Source: Monoplex corrugatus
Taxonomy: Eukaryota > Mollusca > Gastropoda > Littorinimorpha > Ranellidae
Direction of reading: 5' to 3'
Assembly: GCA_030674185.1 (NCBI GenBank)
Contig: CM060315.1
Location: 91,003,950 to 91,062,186, forward strand
Length of the DNA stretch: 58,237 nt
The notes under the pieces are model-generated. The model did not search any database, was not told where the DNA came from, and saw only the letters and a list, made by a program, of their open reading frames with translations. The position numbers and the translations under genes were made by a program. Positions 1 to 10,620 of this stretch are shown here, in pieces. Each line of letters opens with the position of its first letter. Within the stretch, counting starts at the first letter, position 1.

Positions 1-3
1 CAA

Positions 4-5
<2 letters not shown>

Positions 6-57
<52 letters not shown>
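6..57. repeat. (TG)n microsatellite
   Basis: This is an uninterrupted TG dinucleotide run at the left edge of the window. It directly precedes the SINE, so the SINE may have inserted beside or within it. Confidence 0.97.
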
Positions 58-58
<1 letters not shown>

Positions 59-70
59 TTTATATATACA

Positions 71-355
71 GGGGGGCCTGTAGTCGAGTGGTTAGAGCGC
101 TCGCCTGCGGTGCGGAAGGTCGGTGGTTCGAATCCGCTAAACGCTGGTTCGATTTTTCCGGCCTGAAAACTCCCTCTGTCCACCCAGCAGTGAATGGGTA
201 CCTGACTTCGGTCGGGGGAGGTTTAAAAAAGGCGGCGAAAGGAGAGGGATGGGCTCCGCCTTTCATAATGCCGTGTCCTAGACACGGTGAATCTTTAACA
301 GTTCACCGCCCCTACGGCCATATTGACCATGGGACCTTTAACCTTTAACCTTTTT
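71..355 (+). mobile_element. tRNA-derived SINE
   Basis: The first ~75 bases read as a degenerate tRNA. An A-box-like segment (TAGTCGAGTGG) lies at 81-91 and a perfect B box (GGTTCGAATCC) at 125-135, the internal promoter for RNA polymerase III. A 7-base loop with a GCG anticodon sits in an imperfect stem. No acceptor stem closes and no CCA follows. Instead a ~210-bp non-tRNA body continues, with a CACCCAGCAGTGAATGGGTACC block near 180-202 that I recall as typical of a conserved central domain in molluscan SINEs (MetaSINE/RUDI-like). The element ends in a short ACCTTTAACCTTT tandem and a T run that can act as a pol III terminator. A functional tRNA gene is rejected. The family name is from memory and only moderately sure. 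Confidence 0.75.
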
Positions 356-828
356 TAAGTGCACAACTTGTTGGAGTGGTTATCACAAGCAACCATGGGC
401 CCATATTCCCCTAGTCTGCAACAACAATACATACACCCTGAATTTGTCCTCATTGTACCTACTTGTCTCGTAAACAAAATGCATGTTATTTACTATGCCG
501 ATATACTTTAGCCTACATCAGAAAGATTGCTCAGGTGCGCAGACCATGATTGCTTAAAAATGTCGTATGATAAACTCCATCATATTTTTATGCCAACGAT
601 CGTTACGATGCTGGAGTTCGCATTGTGGCGTCCATACCTACGGCCGTCGTGTACCGTATCCAAGGAAAACAACTCTCGATTACTTGTCGATCTGCGCACA
701 GCCCATTGCAGTAGACAGAATCATTCGCAGAAATATGTATACAAATCCGCAGCATATTTGTGTTCACAGATAACAAGTCTTTCTGAATTTTTACAACTAA
801 AGTATTTTTATTTTCTACTGGGATCTGC
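356..828. other. Unassigned intergenic sequence
   Basis: No protein-like reading, RNA gene or repeat of this window is recognisable here. Short ORFs show no family signature. Confidence 0.6.
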
Positions 829-1188
829 TCAACAAAATGAGAATGTTATTTCCTTATCAATACGATAAATTCCTCCCTTGATAGACATCTTCTTGGCTTT
901 AGATGTGAACACTACAAAGTCACTGAAAAGTGGTGATTCAAAGTCGTTTGCAGCAAATGTTTCTGTCAAACAGATAAAATCGTAAGTGGGAAGAAAACTG
1001 ACAAAATATTTTCTATTTGTCAAAAGTCCATTAACATTATAATTAAAACTAACATGTAATTTGTTTACAGTATTTACATGGCAGGCACATTTAGATTCTG
1101 ATGGTGGTGTTGACATGATTCCAAATAGAATAATTATCACCTGTGAAAGATTGTAGAGATAATTCTGATACTGTGGTCTGGCCGACAT
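829..1188 (-). mobile_element. LINE endonuclease N-terminal fragment
   Basis: The minus strand encodes about 119 residues that match the start of an AP-endonuclease-type (EEP) domain of a LINE ORF2. SFNYNVNGLL is followed by YDFICLTETF, which holds the catalytic Glu, and then a FVVFTSKAKKM block. The same block order occurs at the start of ORF2 in the element at 35818-41849 (NYNVENLYSKL, FDFVCLTECF, LKFYAPAKKL), so this is a diverged relative. The reading stops near 829, before the rest of the endonuclease, and no RT follows. It is a dead fragment. Confidence 0.75.
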
Positions 1189-1802
1189 CCTATCTTTTAA
1201 TGTCTGAGGCCCCGCTCACACTGGATTTGGTTTTAGAAGTTTGGGACCTGTTTGTGGTTTTTGACAGGTCTTTAGCCTGCATTTTCTACAATGAGTCAGT
1301 GATTATGCTCTGACTGTTACACCTTGGTGGAGCTTGGCTTTTGTTTTTACCGTCTGTCTGCGTGTGCGAGGCAGCACGTCTAGGTCGCAGATCATGAGTG
1401 ATAAAAGGTGTCTGTGTGTTCTGGTTTGTGTCTAATTTATCAGAATCTAGAACCTGATTACTAACTTCTAAGTTTTACAGACTGTCAGTGGTCACGTTTT
1501 GTGTCGCTGTGTGTATCAGTTAATGTTTGGTCTGAGGTTTGTGTCATAGCGTCAGTGTGAACAGCTGACTTTGTTCTGTCCCTGAGCGCCGTGTCCTCAT
1601 TGGTAGTTACTATTTCAACATCTATGTTATCTGACCCGTCGGTCGTATCACATCCTCATCTAAGACCTGACCCACACTTTTGATATGCACACCACCCAGA
1701 GAGGTGTTTCTGTCACTGACATGGGTGTCAACGTCATCTTGGTCATCATGCTGATTGTCCTGTAGGTCACTGTTGGTATCATTACTATCATCATCTCAAG
1801 GA
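1189..1802. other. Unassigned; possibly decayed LINE ORF1 upstream of the fragment
   Basis: On the minus strand this lies upstream of the endonuclease fragment, where ORF1 would sit. One minus-strand reading around 1650-1800 is rich in Asp, Asn, Ser and Thr, but stops interrupt it elsewhere. No ORF1 domain can be recognised, so this is a positional guess. Confidence 0.3.
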
Positions 1803-2010
1803 TCATCAGGTGGGATAGGGGCCACTGAGTCTATACTGTTTCATATGTCTACAGTACGGGGTCATCACATGTGGTAGGGGCCACTGAGTCTATACTGTTT
1901 CATATGTCAACAGTACAGGGGTCATCACATGTGGTAGGGGCCACTGAGTCTATCCTGCTACATATGTCCTGAGCACAGGGGCCATGGCGTGAGGAAGGGG
2001 CAAGTGACTG
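1803..2010. repeat. ~60-bp minisatellite, about 3.3 copies
   Basis: The block GGGGCCACTGAGTCTAT recurs with starts at about 1818, 1877 and 1937, and a degraded copy lies near 1997. The intervening CATATGTC and CAGTAC(A)GGGG segments are conserved. Confidence 0.9.
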
Positions 2011-3060
2011 CTCTATATCCCTCTGATGTCTACTGGTCCCTTTGGCGCTGGCTGTTTGATTTTGGTGGAACTGAGTAATTCCTGCCAGTGTTTTCCTTTA
2101 GGAAAACAAACCTCCTGTGATTTGATTCTGGTTGTCTGGTCACTTCGCTGTATGAATATGGTCCAGGGACCAGTGGTCTGGACTCACTCCTGTCACAATC
2201 CAGTTTACAAGTACTTGCTCTAGTCTCTTCTGTGTGTTCCCTGATGAAGTAGATAGCTCCTGTATCTACATGTTTTCTGCTGGATCTATGCAGATCTCTG
2301 TTTGTGCCAGAGTGGTATTGTTGGTCCTTACTGTTAAATTGTCTTGTCTCCCATTAGTCTGGAATCTCTTCTTTCATAGAGACAACGTGATGTCTTATAG
2401 TATGGTCTCTAGCTGACGTCCAGTGTTGTTCTTTGATAAATATCTGTTGTGAGGATGTTCCTCTCTTCTACCATTATGCACCAATTGCCTGTCGTCCTGA
2501 ACCTGTAGCTTGTGCTTGTCAAAGAGGGTTGCATCTGAAGAGTAGTCATGACTCTGTGTATGTTTGTGTGTGTGTATGTGTGTGTGTCAGGCTCGCTAAG
2601 ACCTGATCTTGCTAAGAGGGATAGACAGAATTTACAAACCTAGTTACTTATCACCCCAACACACAGTAATGGTCAACAAACAACTATTTTTTTCCATTCA
2701 CCCATATTTAATAGCTGTCATACAACATTACAGGAATTCACAAATTACATTAACATATATCTTAAACAAAATCATTCACTGGACAACAACAACAACAAAA
2801 AACTACATCCAAACACACCACAGTGCCCGGACTCTAACATCGAACGCACAGAGCTACCAGTCTGCACGGTCGACCTGACGATAGCGTCCAATATCGGCAG
2901 TCTTAACTGGAACGCTGTTTAACTCAGCTTGGGAGTACCAAGCTGGTTAAACCCCACGAACGGTTCTCAAAACAAGCTTAATTAATGCCATAAATCCCAT
3001 CAACTACACACACACGTACTAACATTGTATATTCCACAGCACTTGACAGTCAAAGGCACA
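2011..3060. other. Unassigned intergenic sequence
   Basis: No gene is recognised. A short TGTG-rich patch lies at 2555-2590. From 2600 on the sequence is A/C-rich and may belong to the degenerate repeats that follow. Confidence 0.5.
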
Positions 3061-3565
3061 ATCAAATTATGATAAGTTAACACTACAAATTCCATCGAAT
3101 ACACAACAATGTACTAACGTTGTATATTCCACATCACTGCAAGGAGACACACAAAATTTAGACACGGTGCATCTCAAACAGATAAGGGATGCACAAAAAT
3201 GATACACGGGCATCTCAAAAGGCACAAAATCAAACCCGGTGCATCTCAAAAGGCACACAAAATCAAACACGGTGCATCTCAAACAGATACGTTGCTCAAA
3301 AGGCACACAAAATCAAACCCGGTGCATCTCAAACAGATACGTTGCACAAAAGCAAGCTGAATGATTAACTTAGCCCTGACAACAGTTTATGAATACACGA
3401 CGGTAACAATTTCGTTATCCAAAAGTTTTGTTAGACTCTCAATCGAAGTGGATTTTAAATCAGGTATAAGTAACCATCTCGTTGCCAAAGGCAAGGCAAA
3501 TGATTGAACTTAGCCCCAATCAAATTTTATGAATATACGAAGGTGATAATTTCGTTACCCATCAC
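3061..3565. repeat. Degenerate tandem and direct repeats
   Basis: At 3160-3350 a module AAAATCAAACCCGGTGCATC, followed by TCAAACAGATACGTTG or TCAAAAGGCACAC, recurs about four times with 30-65-bp spacing. A second direct pair is at 3358-3426 and 3497-3563 (ATTxAACTTAGCC, then ATGAATAxACGAxGGTxATAATTTCGTTA). A third weak pair (GTACTAACxTTGTATATTCCACA) is at 3017 and 3111. No coding potential is credible. Confidence 0.75.
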
Positions 3566-4084
3566 AACGCGCACATTGTAGAATTACATGAAATTAAACC
3601 ATAGAACGTTACCACGACATGGGCCCAAAATACAAAACATTAACCGGCCCTTGACAATAGGAACACACTCATACTGGCACTCAATAAAAAAGTTACAATA
3701 TCCATTTTATCTCTAACTTCCTCGTCAACTGTCTGTCAGTCTGTCACACAACACACATTAATCTTATCTCCAAATGGTAACCTCATCTAGGTCTATCCTC
3801 AAATAGTAAACAACACAAATACTTGTGAGCAAACTAAATTGGTTATCCCTACGTCACGGGATTGGATTCCCAAAGCCAGGCCAAATCAACAACCTAAGGC
3901 GCAGAGAATCGAAAATAAATCGCGAATTTACATCTCAACGACGACGAATAAATCTACATTACAACGCCACACAAACCGGTTGGTCAAGCCTCTCAGACCG
4001 GTTTGGAACCTAGGGAAACCAGAAATTAAACCATAAACGCGAACAACATACCACCGCACAACGACCAACAACGCATCTCGCTCA
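3566..4084. other. Unassigned; may be the start of repeat family Y
   Basis: No gene or known repeat was recognised. It borders the family Y copy, and its base composition is similar. Confidence 0.4.
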
Positions 4085-4998
4085 AAACGACATAGAGATT
4101 GGAACAGCACAGAACAGCACAAACTCGTACAGACACCACATCACCCTTGCCAAGTACACTCAATTGGACTACAGGGTGAACATAGAAAACATAGAAAACA
4201 GAATAATTTCGTAAGTGAACCAGAACTACATCTTAGATTCACTTTTAACCTTTACCAATTAACAAGGTTATCTCAAGGAAGAGGCACTAACATCCTTCCA
4301 TAAACACAGATATTAAAACTCCTCACTTCTCCAAAAGAGTCACAGAATCATACTGGTCTCCACCAGAAGTTTTTCCGCTCCTCAAACAACATAGAAATTG
4401 GAACAGCACGGAACAGCACAAACTGGTAAAGACGCCACATCACCCTTGCCAAGTACACTCAACTGGACTACTAGGTGAACATAGAAACATAGAAAACATA
4501 GAATAATCTTGAAAGTGAACCACAACTACATCTTAAGTTCACTTATAACCTGTTACCGAGTAACAAGGTTATCTCGGAGGAAAAAAAAGACAAACACCCT
4601 TCCCGAAACACAGACACCCAACAACTGACCAGAAATTTTCAAGCCAGTATAACAAGAACTCAAAAATCAGACCTGAACTCAGGTTGGCCCCACAATCCAC
4701 CGAATCCACATGTAAAGCGTGATTCACAGGTCCAACAGAAACAGAGAGTGACTCACCCCTAGGAACACAGACCTACATACACATACGGAAAAAGAAGCAG
4801 CAAGGGAAACAAGCCCTACCGAGAAATATTTCCCCAAACAGAAATTAATCTCCCTTGACCACCCAGATAGCATCAATGAAATCTCCACCTGTCACCAAGG
4901 CAACCATGTGGGCCCCCAAAACAATTTTGGTTCCAAAACGATAATAAGCAAAGCCTGGCAAGAACTGAACCAGAACCCAGACGACTGCAACCTGACAG
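4085..4998 (+). repeat. Interspersed repeat family Y, copy 1
   Basis: The segment 4315-4998 is matched along its length by the reverse complement of 49321-49995. Shared blocks include CTCCAAAAGAGTCACAGAA, ACTGGTCTCCACCA, ATCACCCTT..CAACTGGACTA, AACACCCTTCC and the final CGACTGCAACCT. In this copy the module beginning ATAGARATTGGAACAGCAC is present twice, at 4091 and 4390, as a 299-bp direct duplication. Both copies end at the same point, followed by different simple repeats. No open frame is conserved. It is an unclassified element, perhaps a non-autonomous retroposon. Confidence 0.8.
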
Positions 4999-5076
4999 TG
5001 TGTGTGTCTCTGTGTGTGTATGTGTGTGTGTGCGTGTGTGTGTATACACACACACACGCACACTTAGTAGGCCTCC
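4999..5076. repeat. (TG)n/(CA)n simple repeat at LINE 3' end
   Basis: TGTG runs with CT and TA interruptions change to a CACA run near 5047. This lies where the minus-strand LINE ends and family Y begins, so it may be a LINE tail, a Y tail or the target site. Confidence 0.85.
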
Positions 5077-8000
5077 TTCGGTCATGACTGACCATGGACA
5101 AAGTACATCCGTTCTAGTGTCTAGATGGGCTGTCTGCTTGGTCCAAGCAGCGTCGCCTGTGACTGTACAGACCAATGCGAGAGAGGCAGTCTCTGTCGCA
5201 GCGGTCGCATGTGTATGCTGATGCTGGTCTGTTGGCTGTCATCCCTTTTCTGCGAACTCGCTTTTCTGCTGCAGCAGCTGACAGTTTGTCCTCACCAATC
5301 CGCAGCTGTTTCTTGAGAGTAGTTCTCCAGCTGTTGCGGTCGTCTGCGAGGTCCTCCCAGGACTCAGTGTTGATCTCAAGCGCCTTCATGTCACGCTTGC
5401 AAACATCTTTGTATCTCAGCTGTGGGCGGCCAATGTTTCTCTGCCCTGTGGCAAGCTCATCATAAAGGATGTTATTTGGGATGCGACCATCTTCCATGCG
5501 GCGAACGTGGCCCAACCAGCGCAGCCGACGCTGTCTCAGCATGGTATGCATGGTTGGGAGGCCAGCGCAGGTTAGGACTTCGGTGTTGGTCATCTTGTCT
5601 TGCCAGGAAATGCCAAGTATGCGCCGTAGGCTTCTCAGGTGGAAGGTATTGAGCCTTTTCTCCTGATGAGCATGCGTGGTCCACGCCTCGCTGCCATACA
5701 GCAAGGTGCTGAGGACACAGGCGTTGTATACAGCCATCTTTGTCTTTGTGGTCAGCTTGGGATTTGTCCACACCCTTTGTGTGAGGCGGGCTAGTGTTGT
5801 GGCTGCCTTCCCGATCCTCTTGTCGACCTCTGTGTCAAGGGAGAGGTTATCGGTGATGGTGGACCCAAGATATGTGAATTGATGGATGACTTCAAGCTCG
5901 TAGTCATCAATGGTGATGGCTGGTGGAGATGGCGTGTCTTGGCCCAGGACGTTTGTCTTCTTAAGACTGATGGTCAGACCAAAATCTTTGCAGGCCTGGG
6001 AGAAGCGGTCCATTAGTGACTGCAAGTCCCGCTAAGTATGAGTCACAACTGCGGCATCGTCGGCAAATAGCATGTCTCTGATGAGGGCTTCACGGACCTT
6101 TGTCCTTGCTCTGAGGCGGGCGAGGTTGAAGAGCCTGCCATCTGATCTGGTCCGCAGGTGGATCCCTTCTTGTGATGTGCTGAACGCATGCCTCAGGAGG
6201 AGAGCGAAGAAGATTCCAAAGAGGGTTGGGGCCAGGACGCAGCCTTGTTTCACACCGCTGCGTACGTCGAAGGGCTTGGAGAGGTTTCCGTTGAACTGCA
6301 CCATCCCTTTCATGTTTGAGTGGAAGGACTCAATTAAGCTGTGCAGTTTGGGGGGGCAGCCGATTTTTCGGAGAGCCCTGAAAAGGTCATCTCTGCTGAC
6401 TAGGTCAAAGGCCTTGGTGAGGTCAATGAATGCCACACACAGGGGCATCCGCTGCTCTCTGCACTTTTCCTGGATTTGGCGAAGGGAGAAGACCATGTCT
6501 ACCGTGGATCTCTCTGCTCGAAAACCACACTGTGATTCCGGGTAGACGCGTTCAGCCAGTTTCTGCAGGCGGATTAGGAGGACCCGAGTATAGACTTTGC
6601 CAACAATGCTGAGGAGCGAGATACCTCTGTAGTTGTTGCAGTCGCTCCTTTCGCCCTTGTTTTTGTACAGGGTGACGATCTTGACGTCCCTCATGCCCTG
6701 TGGTACAGCTCCCTCATTCCAACACTGACAGAGAACTGCGTGCAAAGGGTGCAGAAGAGAAGTCTTGCAGTGCTTGATGAGGTCTGGGGGAATTCCGTCG
6801 TTGCCAGGTGCCTTCCCTGATGCCAGGCTATCAATGGCCTTGCTGAGTTCGTCCACAGTTGGCTCTGCGTCAAGTTCTTCCATTACCGGCATGCACTTGA
6901 TGGCATCGAGGGCTAAGGGGGACACCATGTTCTGTGTGGAGTAGAGGTCGGAGTAGTGTTCCGCCCATCTTTCCATCTGTTGGCTAGGATTGCTGATTAC
7001 TTCCCCAGTGGAGGATTTGAGGGGGGCGATCTTGCTCTGTGTTGGTCCCAGTGCCCTCTTGATGCCATCATACATTCCTCGGATGTTGCCTCTTTCAGCA
7101 GCACTCTGTATCTCTTCGCTGAGCTCTGTCCAGTACTCGTTTGCGCAGCGCCTGGCGTTAAGCTGAACCTTACTTCTGGCAGCCCTGAGGATTTGCAGGT
7201 TCTTCTCACTGGGTGACCGCTTATACTTGGTGAGTGCGGCACGCTTGGCCTCAACAGTGGGAGTCATCTCTGATGATTTGGCCTCATACCAGTCGTGGGA
7301 CTTCACAGTTTTATTCCCAAAGGTGGCCATAGCAATGCGGTGCAAGGTGTCTCGTAGCGTTTCCCATCTCTCAGTGGCAGAGTCTCTGGGCTGCAATGCA
7401 TCGTATTCTCTCTGAAAGGCATCTGCGAACTGTTCTACAAGATCTGGCTGAGACATCTTGCTGACGTCAATGCGAAGGTTCCCTTGTTTCTTTGAGCAGT
7501 GGAACTTCTTTGGTTGTAGCCTGATCTTGCAACATACCAGAGAGTGGTCTGTGTCGCAGTCTGCGCTGTGATAAGAGCGAGTGTGGAGAACGTTTTTGAT
7601 AGCGGCACGTCTTACTAGGATCAAATCCAGTTGGTGCCAATGTTTTGAGCGGGGATGCCTCCAGGAGACTTTGTGCTGAGGCTTCGTCTTGAAGAAAGAG
7701 TTGGCGATGCACAGTTCATGGCAGGCGCAAAACTCAAGCAGTCGCTGTCCATTCTCATTCATTTTCCCCACTCCAAAGGAACCGAGGCAGAAGGGCCATG
7801 AGTCATTGTCTGCACCCACTCTGGCGTTGAAGTCGCCCAGGAGAACAAGTTGTTCTGTCCTGGGGATGTTCCTTATGGTTGATGCAAGATTTTCGTAGAA
7901 CTCATCCTTGGTGTCTGGAGAGGCGGACAGAGTTGGGGCATAAACGCTGATGAGAGTGACATAGCCTTCGGTGGTGTTGAGGCGGAGAGTCAAGAGTCGT

Positions 8001-8307
8001 TCTGAACCGCCGCTGCCTGGTTCGATCATGTTCAGCAGGCTGTTCCTTACTGCAAAGCCTACTCCGTGCTCTCTTGGGGCATCAGAACTCTTTCTTTGCC
8101 AGAAGAAGGTGTAGTCCCTTTCCTTTAGTGTTCCTGAGTCAGCCAGCCGTGTTTCCTGCAGAGTGGCAATGTCCACATTGAGCCTCTTTAGTTCGCTGTT
8201 TATGACGGCGGTTTTTCTGGCGTCGCTGATGTCTTGCAGATCTTGGGAGAACCCAGGCATCATTGTTCGGACATTCCAACAGCCCAGTTTCACTGCTGAT
8301 CCTTTTC
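5077..8307 (-). mobile_element. RTE-like LINE (element 1), near-intact
   Basis: This is a single-ORF LINE on the minus strand with endonuclease, reverse transcriptase and a C-terminal Cys/His motif, and a ~40-bp 3' UTR ending in simple repeat. Its nearest relative in the window is the element at 14805-18848, which shares domain order and motifs. That relative has about 720 bp of 5' UTR that is missing here: this copy joins a microsatellite just upstream of the endonuclease start, so it is 5' truncated or rearranged there. The clade is judged from motif wording (RTE/RTE-X group) and is not certain. Confidence 0.85.
5114..8293 (-). pseudogene. LINE ORF2: EEP endonuclease / reverse transcriptase, one nonsense codon
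   Basis: The reading frame runs 1,059 codons and is broken only by TAG at 6034-6032. Residue numbers count from 8293. The EEP endonuclease has Asn7 (GCWNVRTM), Glu47 (LQETRL), VYAP at 118-121, GDFNARVGAD near 153-162 and the DTDH pair at 247-250. The RT follows with KAPGNDGIPPDLI, GFRAERSTVDM, AFIDLTKAFD, GVKQGCVLAPTLF and the catalytic FADD at 743-746. The stop falls eight codons after FADD, so the product would lack the RT thumb and C-terminus. Beyond the stop the frame is clean to 5114 and ends in CDRCDRDCxSRIGLYSHRRRC, a probable zinc-binding motif. The first codon at 8293 is GTG, and no ATG lies upstream before the microsatellite. Confidence 0.88.
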
Positions 8308-8355
8308 CATATATGTGTGTGTGTGCGTGTGCGTGTGTATATCTACATATACATG

Positions 8356-8393
<38 letters not shown>

Positions 8394-8401
8394 TAATTAT
8401 G

Positions 8402-8480
<79 letters not shown>

Positions 8481-8545
8481 TATGTGCCTGCGCGCTCACT
8501 CGCGCGTGCGTGCGCGTGTGTGTATGTGTGTCTGTGAGTGTGTAG
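8308..8545. repeat. (TG)n-(TA)n-(TG)n compound microsatellite
   Basis: TG-rich runs flank long TA runs at about 8359-8437. It separates the truncated 5' end of LINE element 1 from the tail end of repeat family X copy 1. Confidence 0.97.
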
Positions 8546-10620
8546 CGTACTGCATTACAGTGTGAATCATGCTGATCGCTTAACTGTTGGTGGTATGATG
8601 ATGATCGTCTGCGAGTTAAACTAGACAGACCAGACTGTTGTTGTTAAATTGTATAAATTGGAAACTACCGATCTTCAGAAGAAACCCCACAGTACAGTCG
8701 TTCTGATCAGTGATGGGATAGAAAACCTAAACACACAGGAATATACATTCGCAATGGAGCACTCAATATCCACGTCACAATAAAAAAACAAAGCTGTAAA
8801 CATGAACTCAACGGAAAATGAAATCAATCATAGTACTTTGGCATGTGAGGTTAGTCACCTGGATGCCAGATACTTGCGATACTCTTTGCAATCAATAAGA
8901 CGAAGACACGACTGCACAGCGTCACATTACTCACTGCCTGACAATAAATCAAAATATCTGTCAGTGAACGAAACATTCTTGTTGCTGCTCACGCTATAAC
9001 TGAGGAACAGGTGAGGCTGGACAAGGTAATAGTTTACATATTATATGCACTGATACGAAGAACACTGGGAATACAAACTAGTCACATTTAGAGATATTCT
9101 ATATGCAAAACGTAGAGACACCTGTAGAGTAGAACAGTCAAAAGTGAAAACACCTTCTTCAAAATGCAGACTTTAGCGTCAAACGGATTATATCAGAGGG
9201 AAAATAAGATTCACATAAATGAAGGCTGCTTCTGAATGTGAAAAGTGATGGTTAGAGAAACTAAGGAAAGACCTGAAAACAAAACATAGTGCCCTAAGCA
9301 AAGCAGAATTAGTAAGGAAGAAAAAAATGATTATGGTCCCATTGCTACAGACAATTTATTGTGTACAATCCAAACACAATGATCAAGTGTGATTTTTCTG
9401 ACGCATCTGGCCCAGATTACAGTATCCCTTCACAGTACTCGCCTTGCATTTTAATGCAACGTCACATCTCGTCTGAAGAAATCAGAAAAAGCCTTTTAAT
9501 AATTATCTTTGTAGATGGCGTTTCACACTTTTGCAGGTCTGGATGCGGCAAAACTTCCTGGCAATCAGCCTGTTCTTCAAGGAGGGAAACCACAGGTCAC
9601 AGAGGTCAAACTCCCTGGCAATACGCCTGTTCTTCAAGGGAGGGAACAACCACAGGTCCAGAGCTCAAACTCCCTGCAATACGCCTGTTCTTCAAGGAGG
9701 AACAACCACAGGTCACAGAGGTCAAACTCCGGCAATACGCCTGTTCTTCAAGAGAGAACAACCACAGGTCGCAGAGTCAACTCCTGGCATACGCCTGTTC
9801 TTCAAGGGAGGAACAACCACAGGTCAAGAGGTCAAACTCCCTGCAATACGCCTGTTTTCAAGGAAGGAACAACACAGTCACAGAGTCAAACTCCTGGCAT
9901 ACGCCTGTTCTTCAAGGAGGGAACAACCACAGGTCACGAGGTCAAACTCCCTGGCAATACGCCTGTTCTTCAAGAGAGGGAACAACCACAGGTCACAGAG
10001 GTCAAACTCCCTGGCAATACGCCTGTTCTTCAAGGGAGGGAACAACCACAGGTCACAGAGGTCAAACTCCCTGGCAGCACGCCTATTCTTCAAGAGAGGG
10101 AACAACCACAGGTCACAGAGGTCAAACTCCTGGCAGCACGCCCTGTTCTTCAAGAGAGGGAACAGTCAGAGGTCACAGAGGTCAAACTCCCTGGCAACAC
10201 GCCTGTTCTTCAAGAGAGGGAAAGTCAGGTCACAGAGGTCAAACTCCCTGGCAACACGCCTGTTCTTCAAGAAGGGAACAGTCAGAGGTTACAGAGGTCA
10301 AGCTTCCTGGCAACAAGCCTGTTCTTCAAGAGAGGGAATAGTCAGAGGTCACAGAGGTCAAATCCTGCAACATCCTGTTTCAGAGAAACGAAGTCAAGAG
10401 GTACAGAGGTCAAACTTCCTGGCAACAACCAATGTTCTTCAAGAGAGAATAGTCAGAGGTTTAAGAGGTCAAACTTCCTGACAGTCAGAGTCACGAGGCA
10501 AACTACTGGTAACAACCAGAGTTCATGGAGAGCAAGTCAGGGCTGTATGGGTGGCAAACTGCTTTTGGTCTTCTACAACTGGTTCGTGTTGGTTCTGACT
10601 GCTGACTCTGAGTGACTTTG
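8546..10620 (-). repeat. Interspersed repeat family X, copy 1
   Basis: 8546-9550 matches the reverse complement of 33403-34395 over about 1 kb (roughly 85% by eye in sampled blocks), and part of it matches 57312-57968. Anchors are AGGTTAGTCACCTGGATGC at 8849-8867, TCTTCAGAAG near 8672 and ATTGTGTACAATCCAAACAC near 9359. The 60-bp minisatellite at 9551-10486 is also shared with copy 2, as is the stretch after it ending AACAACCAGAGTTCATGGA. All three copies end against a (CA)n/(TG)n tract at the same internal position. No conserved ORF was seen. It looks like an unclassified, possibly non-autonomous element. Confidence 0.85.
9551..10486. repeat. 60-bp minisatellite inside family X copy 1
   Basis: About 15 units contain GCCTGTTCTTCAAGAGAGGG, then AACAACCACAGGTCACAGAG and GTCAAACTCCCTGGCAA. 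Because the unit is 60 bp and lacks stops, all three forward frames stay open for 300 or more codons. These ORFs (for example one of 366 codons) are artefacts. Units between 9660 and 9960 show many single-base losses, while the later units are regular. Confidence 0.95.

Noticed and set aside
73..146. Functional tRNA gene
   Set aside because: The acceptor stem does not close, the anticodon stem is imperfect, and a SINE body follows.
527..868. 113-codon plus-strand ORF
   Set aside because: No motif; overlapping ORFs in another frame; composition of random intergenic DNA.
2026..2416. 65- and 60-codon plus-strand ORFs as a small gene
   Set aside because: Short, no motifs, next to a minisatellite.
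9515..10615. 366-codon ORF over the 60-bp minisatellite
   Set aside because: Three forward frames are equally open because the unit length is a multiple of three; no frame shows coding preference.
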